Origin: Alphaproteobacteria bacterium
GTDB taxonomy: Bacteria > Pseudomonadota > Alphaproteobacteria > RF32 > CAG-239
Assembly: GCA_017477035.1 (NCBI GenBank)
Contig: JAFUXW010000242.1
Coordinates: forward strand, 1 to 9,082
Reading direction: 5' to 3'
Length of the DNA: 9,082 bases
Positions within the stretch are counted from its first letter, which is position 1. Every line of letters begins with the position of its first letter. Both the position numbers and the translations under genes were made by a program. The notes under the pieces were generated by a model that worked only from the letters and a program-made list of their open reading frames with translations, made no database searches and was not told the DNA's origin. Of the stretch, positions 7,301 through 9,082 are shown in pieces.

Positions 7301-9082
7301 AGATGTTTGTTCAATGTTTGACGTACCGGTGGCTCCGCCGACCGATATACCGCCATAGGCTCGACCGTTTGATTCCGTATCTGAACTGTTAACCGCGTTT
7401 GATATTATAGCAAGTTTTCCGGTTGCTTCAGCACTGAAATTTTTACCAATGTTAATTGTATTATCTTTACCACTGGTTGCGGTAGAAACCGCACCGCTGC
7501 CACTGCCTAATCCGCCGGCAGCAGCCCATGCTTCGGCTTTCGTATTTTCATCGGTATCCGTCGTAATCATGATATTGCCGTCTTCAGAAGTCAACGTCAC
7601 ATTATCACCAAGGTCTATTCTGGTTGAGCCGATACTTTTGGCATTAGCAACCGACACACCGACAGCCACGCCGCCAAATGAACCTGACCAAGCATAAGCT
7701 TCGTTGTCAGAATGTGAATTTGCACCGATATTTAAGTTATTCAAAGCATTAATTATGGCATCGTCATTAACATAGGCATTGGTTGTTTTGTCAGATTTAA
7801 GTACAGCAACGCTACCGTTACCGGCAATAATACCGCCGGTTGCTGCATAAGCATCCAAACGATGTTTATCTTCAGAATTTGCACTGATTTCTACGCTATC
7901 TGCCGCAATTTTTGTACCATTTTGAACAAACGCATTGGTCGTGGTTTTATCTTCTGCCACGGTAACCGAAACACCGATAGCTGCCCCACCGGCTGCAGCA
8001 CCGATGCTTTCAAGTTTAACATCGTTGGTATTTTGAGCCGCAATATTTAAGTTTCTGACATTTAAGTCCGCCGCCGTATCAATAAAGGCTGCCGTCCCTT
8101 TTCTGTCAGTACCGCCGATAACTTCACGATTTGTTAAATCATACAAGTTGCCGCTAATCTCTTTATCGGCTAATCTTGTACCTCTTGACGGATTTTTAAT
8201 TCTATCCAAAGCATCATTATAAGCATTTTTATATGCCTCATTTGCCGAATTATTTCTGTCTTCTGCAGCTTTAGACATATCATCTTTTTGTTTTTGCGCG
8301 CCTTCTAAAGTTCTGCGTTCTTCGTCGCTTTGGTTTTCATAATTGTTGATTGAAGCATTATCTTCCTTATCACCGATATGAACATAAACCGCACCACCGG
8401 ATAAAGCCCCTGCACCTCCGCCGACAATTACACCTAAGGCATCAACTGTTTCGGAACTGTTGGCTGAAATATTTACATCTGCATTTTCACCTTCAATGAT
8501 TGTTCCGGTACCAACAGATGCCAACACCGTGTTATGAATTTCATTACCGCCGACAGAAGCGCCGACACCAACTAAACCACCGGCACCGCCGCCAACGCTT
8601 TCATATATTTTGGAAATGTCTGTGGCGTTTAAGTTCAAATGTCCCTCATCGGCAAGTTTAATTACATTATTGGCGCCGATATGTGCAACTGTTCTATTTT
8701 CAATTCCGCTCCACAAAACGCTTCCGGCAATTCCGGCATATAATCCGAACGAACCGGAGGCAACAATCATTTTGTTCTCAGCGTCAGGCTCTCCCAAATT
8801 GGTTTCTGTTTTGGCATTAATGTCAACATTTTTTGCCTCAATGGTAACGCCATCACCGGTATATGCCTCGGTCGTGGACTTAAAGTTATTAACATCTACC
8901 GAAGCACCAAACGCTGCCGCTCCACCAACGGCACCGGCACCGGTAAACGAAGTCAGCGTGATTTTATTTTGAGCTTCAATATCAACATCATCCGCTTTGA
9001 CCTTTGCTCCATCTGAAATATACGCATGCACAAAGGTATCTACATCATTAACCAGCACCGTTCCGCTCACACCGGCAACACC
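815..9082 (-). CDS. Giant TpsA-type exoprotein: haemagglutinin / LktA-like filamentous adhesin, 5' end cut by window edge
   Basis: The frame is open from the right edge (first codons read G-V-A-G) to a TAA at 817-815, giving 2755 residues without a start. The GTG at 9070 is an internal valine codon, not a start. Seen in order: about 16 Gly/Ala-rich repeats (residues about 45-990) of the form 'A.A..GG..G.G.SV....N.T.A.V..G......I.A'; a helical insert (about 247-297); a helical hairpin (about 1030-1232); a beta-helix-like region of short strands ending in N/D/G turns (about 1235-2590), with phrases such as GNITLTGNITS and ITANNITAEGDIHII; and a charged tail ending NIDVAAILGR. Composition is rich in Asn, Asp, Gly, Ala, Thr and Ser, with one Cys. 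No C-terminal beta-barrel is present, so it is not a classical autotransporter. The TpsB gene directly follows. Proteins of this type are exported and act as surface fibres in adhesion, aggregation or, in some cases, cytotoxicity. The N-terminal signal peptide and TPS domain are outside the window, so the TpsA call rests on architecture and on its neighbour. The actual target is unknown. Confidence 0.85.
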   Translation of the reverse strand, partial: GVAGVSGTVLVNDVDTFVHAYISDGAKVKADDVDIEAQNKITLTSFTGAGAVGGAAAFGASVDVNNFKSTTEAYTGDGVTIEAKNVDINAKTETNLGEPDAENKMIVASGSFGLYAGIAGSVLWSGIENRTVAHIGANNVIKLADEGHLNLNATDISKIYESVGGGAGGLVGVGASVGGNEIHNTVLASVGTGTIIEGENADVNISANSSETVDALGVIVGGGAGALSGGAVYVHIGDKEDNASINNYENQSDEERRTLEGAQKQKDDMSKAAEDRNNSANEAYKNAYNDALDRIKNPSRGTRLADKEISGNLYDLTNREVIGGTDRKGTAAFIDTAADLNVRNLNIAAQNTNDVKLESIGAAAGGAAIGVSVTVAEDKTTTNAFVQNGTKIAADSVEISANSEDKHRLDAYAATGGIIAGNGSVAVLKSDKTTNAYVNDDAIINALNNLNIGANSHSDNEAYAWSGSFGGVAVGVSVANAKSIGSTRIDLGDNVTLTSEDGNIMITTDTDENTKAEAWAAAGGLGSGSGAVSTATSGKDNTINIGKNFSAEATGKLAIISNAVNSSDTESNGRAYGGISVGGATGTSNIEQTSGINIKDADTAKAIKAAVIEISSTAVNDANSTVYAGAGAVLGISASTANTDIQSINKSYVGENYDVLTTNGGYFVEADTMNQYKSYVKSDSYGVVTSAIPKIENIINSTVIADSEADITSTKNIVVKAVNEVSKASVYGYDLYGGAGGLASGAGGSINDILTMNTMSKFGGNRARAEGDFGSGRIDVSAYNVADINEKADLYAHGGIAGADTDAIVKLAANADVVVSNKDITTKDDHISYVARNDVDIYTKVNVESYGGLAGAGGESNATSSKQTATVTFDEGVKSVSGRDTNISAISNKSLEAYINAETGGLISIVGGEADAHNKDSKAIITIASDSEVKSFDSMNITAQSSTQKLRAKRDALAYQLGFIPYHGSGNEYTTDNNTSSIVIDGKVESGLGAYKHLVINEDGTYESENDAISVSQEQIGVVTSADIQVDIDSYNESKKNLEKVHTAYIEAKNNQKSNHEADYKKSETAKGQLETQNQNLTTLKDNASELLKNITNALDEATVTEGMANIGTNEYAEKYGSIPEVQKLIEAYKNWVSNKNDETGAAFGTAWGELLKKQDALPTEITNYEELIKTNNNTIETHIAAMQKAEDAINDIEIEIEKTTIDYQTNIASLDAQIADAKAQQALAENKDIPVYSINVGDVVVRSGETNISGYATGNGSITAAGSGSFAIDIENNSVSNAYYNNLIIDRNLKYGIKGNVGGNITQNIKNTNPLGGRIIKIVNSVDKNDPTINLGTNAGDIVLQGNVENVLGAFDVTNYTGNVFTQGNLTVKDLHMKVPNGAYNQLYINQEQKLGGSSGTGAIVAAGDIDIAAKTIDVNGLLQSGTELKKVEIPEFSVIKKEDGNYYQVMNGAETIMQNGTTDGYYYINLPQVNDNADVNAMQAIRAYFKPTDESNTSNIAGDIYLFKANTSGGNITLTGNITSTQNTGKIVLMNGYGHIDIVNNSDYNLVTNSLGADTKMQGKLTINDFKVGEQQVAAYATNNPGDAVPVITVPNYSQYNTITQNDITPEFLAEHADTHTAYVGEDGISFTSNGDKNGTWSEGSMSVRNDGATVYSTTYTPGDDAWTMTKSGGSYSYERYVERSWIVELFCGKLYETVYINYNPTYEVKKEAIAVNFQGFDKPEINITSKSDVVMNNRISALSGDVNVTSQGSIITNSLNNVITANNINLTSGNNIGQALDEIGTIRPLMIEIVNDGTLTAKAENDVYVRYPYSDISNIDISGKNVQLSTVTGNMNMSGKKLKVSADDLLLDAGSVNFDITQVQANGSDLEVGSLSARASDDITFVSDGSFTVKSLISDNKGNINLESKNGSIYAADSTGTYFDEHIYGGNIVLKAVNGEIGTPDKPLTFANAGIFNVQSNGDIYLKSADTMFVDLISSATGSLNLNANFGIIASAITDAARVYNLYAGGDMNLVSTYGNIENMLVNLDGVLNASAGYKGTENVAGWGDVNVSLISEIAQADETGVAELTGTKDLKIGIIQATNNVTINSEKGVKNAYNTSSVSGERIIVNAVGDVGEQNSAINVTANREITVLSKGGSNVYLKTDDAGKGLKISRIDTTNGTGSLGNVELTSAGNITQKNIEYANTEDTVDENITNIKAESIKLTATDNNIGTADRYFVVETTSNDAGKGLAYTANQAYIKGVGDVLNIAQGETSGISDILTEGNTAITANNITAEGDIHIISNADITLNNIKSDNDTHSTYIAISTDADVKMSNVTAGSIFAGGRDVTISDNITTDFSVISSLGKTTFENAEVEHLTDDETDDGINVALVNATSDDDIIVKDTVIHGDANIDANENIVIADATINGDLNADAENIKIAEMKLDGNINAKVDNLSVNTSNDLHIGTVSGNTADYTDTADITSSQSITNGLDTNDTNMSVKNANLTVGNSIGEDKALNMKLAEGNKVNITAENVANLHNTGAVANYGNVSADNTKITASNDVNIANLSTDKLALATQSENVNVTGDVRTSGTIETASKDIVVDNTGMDPYYDVDAQLHLTQKPMHLIVDKSNNIRTESQNVTRQDKNILINKETNTASMDGEITLASETALRRSYHGKAIMDEADDSLYNNSTVSDYISSADISHDNIVTDDRGSLINDINVMDIIRQRTPLRSVNKNLSQDNERKKEGKDNLKKAENTILKNIDVAAILGR
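1315..5380 (-). other. C-terminal beta-helix-like region of the exoprotein
   Basis: About 1355 residues of short alternating hydrophobic strands separated by N/D/G/S turns form this region, as expected of a right-handed beta-helix fibre of the haemagglutinin type. Typical phrases are GDVNVTSQGSIITNS, NINLESKNGSIYAAD and NVTINSEKGVKNAYN. The motif DAGKGL occurs twice, at about 2379-2397 and 2619-2637, exactly 240 bases (80 residues) apart, which points to a longer internal repeat. Towards the C-terminus (about 1750-2000) the strands become shorter and very acidic, for example GDLNADAENIKIAEM. The fold is inferred from pattern, not from a database match. Confidence 0.65.
3925..4170 (-). other. 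Aromatic-rich island in the exoprotein carrying its only cysteine
   Basis: About 82 residues (fragment residues about 1638-1719) hold three of the nine tryptophans of the whole fragment and many tyrosines, for example GTWSEGS, DDAWTMTKSGGSYSYERYVE and YETVYINYNPTYEVKKEAI. The single cysteine of the 2755-residue fragment is in ELFCGKLYE, encoded by the TGC at 4003-4001. The short repetitive strands of the neighbouring beta-helix stop here and resume at about 3910 with PEINITSKSDVVM. It looks like a small independent fold, possibly a binding module or a beta-helix cap. Its role is unknown. Confidence 0.6.
5385..5995 (-). other. Long helical insertion, probable antiparallel coiled-coil hairpin, in the exoprotein
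   Basis: About 203 residues (fragment residues about 1030-1232) are almost free of the G/N/D turn pattern and rich in Lys, Glu, Gln, Ala and Leu. The first helical arm is at about 5800-5995 (SYNESKKNLEKVHTAYIEAK, then GQLETQNQNLTTLKDNASEL). A less regular tip with Gly, Pro and two Trp follows at about 5595-5800 (EVQKLIEAYKNWVS, TAWGELLKKQDALPTEI). The second arm is at about 5390-5590 (AMQKAEDAINDIEIEIEK, then ASLDAQIADAKAQQALAEN). It separates the glycine-rich repeat array from the downstream beta-helix region, which restarts with VYSINVGDVVVRSGETNISG. Arms of similar length on both sides of a central break suggest a hairpin that stands out from the fibre. A binding or spacer role is inference. 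Confidence 0.75.
6105..8950 (-). repeat. Tandem array of about 16 degenerate ~54-residue glycine-rich repeats in the exoprotein
   Basis: Glycine-rich cores recur roughly every 150-180 bases, centred near 8910, 8730, 8560, 8405, 7967, 7812, 7657, 7490, 7332, 7167, 7000, 6850, 6667, 6500, 6340 and 6170. A typical unit has a Gly/Ala core (for example SVGGGAGGLVGVGASVGG), an 'N.T.A.V' strand, an acidic/Gly turn, then an 'I.A' or 'V.I.A' strand leading to the next unit. Unit length and pattern resemble the ~53-residue tandem repeat described in LktA-family adhesins; that match is from memory of the family. The copies differ a lot at DNA level, so this is an old array rather than a recent expansion. 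The gap between the 4th and 5th cores contains the helical insert at 8190-8345. The last units (about 6105-6400) are the most degenerate. Confidence 0.75.
8190..8345 (-). other. Short charged alpha-helical insert between repeats 4 and 5 of the exoprotein
   Basis: About 52 residues (fragment residues about 247-297) have no glycine cores. They are instead rich in Glu, Lys, Arg, Asp, Gln, Asn and Ala, including DEERRTLEGAQKQKDDMSKA and NEAYKNAYNDALDRI. This composition predicts alpha helix, in sharp contrast to the beta-rich repeats on either side. A further ~45 non-repeat residues (about 8045-8185) follow before the next glycine core. It probably projects sideways from the fibre as a helix or short hairpin. 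Its function is unknown. Confidence 0.65.

Noticed and set aside
6105..8950. CRISPR array or DNA-level satellite repeat
   Set aside because: The periodicity is in the protein. DNA copies are strongly diverged and there are no constant repeats with unique spacers.
8610..8972. Plus-strand open frame of 120 codons, and other plus-strand frames of 60-157 codons across 1761-9000
   Set aside because: They lie wholly opposite the long exoprotein gene. Their low-complexity products mirror its Gly/Ala/Asn codons, and they show no ribosome binding sites or recognisable domains. They are antisense shadows.
9068..9070. GTG at 9070 as the start of the exoprotein gene
   Set aside because: The frame stays open to the window edge (GGT GTT GCC GGT precede it), the surrounding residues already belong to the repetitive fibre, and no signal peptide or TPS domain follows. 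The real start lies outside the window.
815..9082. Classical (type Va) or trimeric (type Vc) autotransporter
   Set aside because: The C-terminus lacks a beta-barrel and ends in a Lys-rich helix and LGR, while a TpsB gene follows immediately.

Overview
The window holds the adjoining ends of two genes, both on the minus strand and both cut by the window edges. Transcription runs right to left. From the right edge to base 815 lies one open reading frame of 2755 residues with no start inside the window: the body and C-terminus of a giant, repetitive exoprotein of the haemagglutinin/leukotoxin type (TpsA partner of a two-partner secretion system). After 28 bases comes the first 262 residues of the matching outer-membrane transporter (TpsB; ShlB/FhaC/HecB family), running off the left edge.

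The pair would work as a type Vb secretion system. The exoprotein would cross the inner membrane by Sec, pass through the TpsB beta-barrel using its N-terminal TPS domain (outside the window), and fold at the cell surface as a long beta-helical fibre. Region by region along the exoprotein (N to C): about 16 glycine-rich repeats of roughly 54 residues (bases 8950 to 6105), interrupted by a short charged helical insert (8345-8190); a long helical, probably coiled-coil hairpin (5995-5385); a long beta-helix-like region with short repetitive strands (5380-1315), containing an aromatic-rich island with the only cysteine (4170-3925); and a polar, charged, non-repetitive tail (1312-815). The tail ends in a lysine/arginine-rich stretch rather than a beta-barrel, which is why a separate transporter is expected.

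The organism must be a diderm (Gram-negative-type) bacterium. Base composition looks moderately AT-rich, with ordinary bacterial genetic code. The repeat architecture resembles proteins named 'leukotoxin LktA family filamentous adhesin', known from fusobacteria and from host-associated Negativicutes and uncultured gut Alphaproteobacteria. The sequence looks too GC-rich for Fusobacterium, and I cannot place the lineage further. There are no RNA genes, mobile elements, CRISPR arrays, promoters or terminators that I can support, and no gene-free stretch longer than 28 bases. Nothing here is clearly a new kind of system. The best leads are the helical insertions, the aromatic island and the C-terminal tail of the giant exoprotein.
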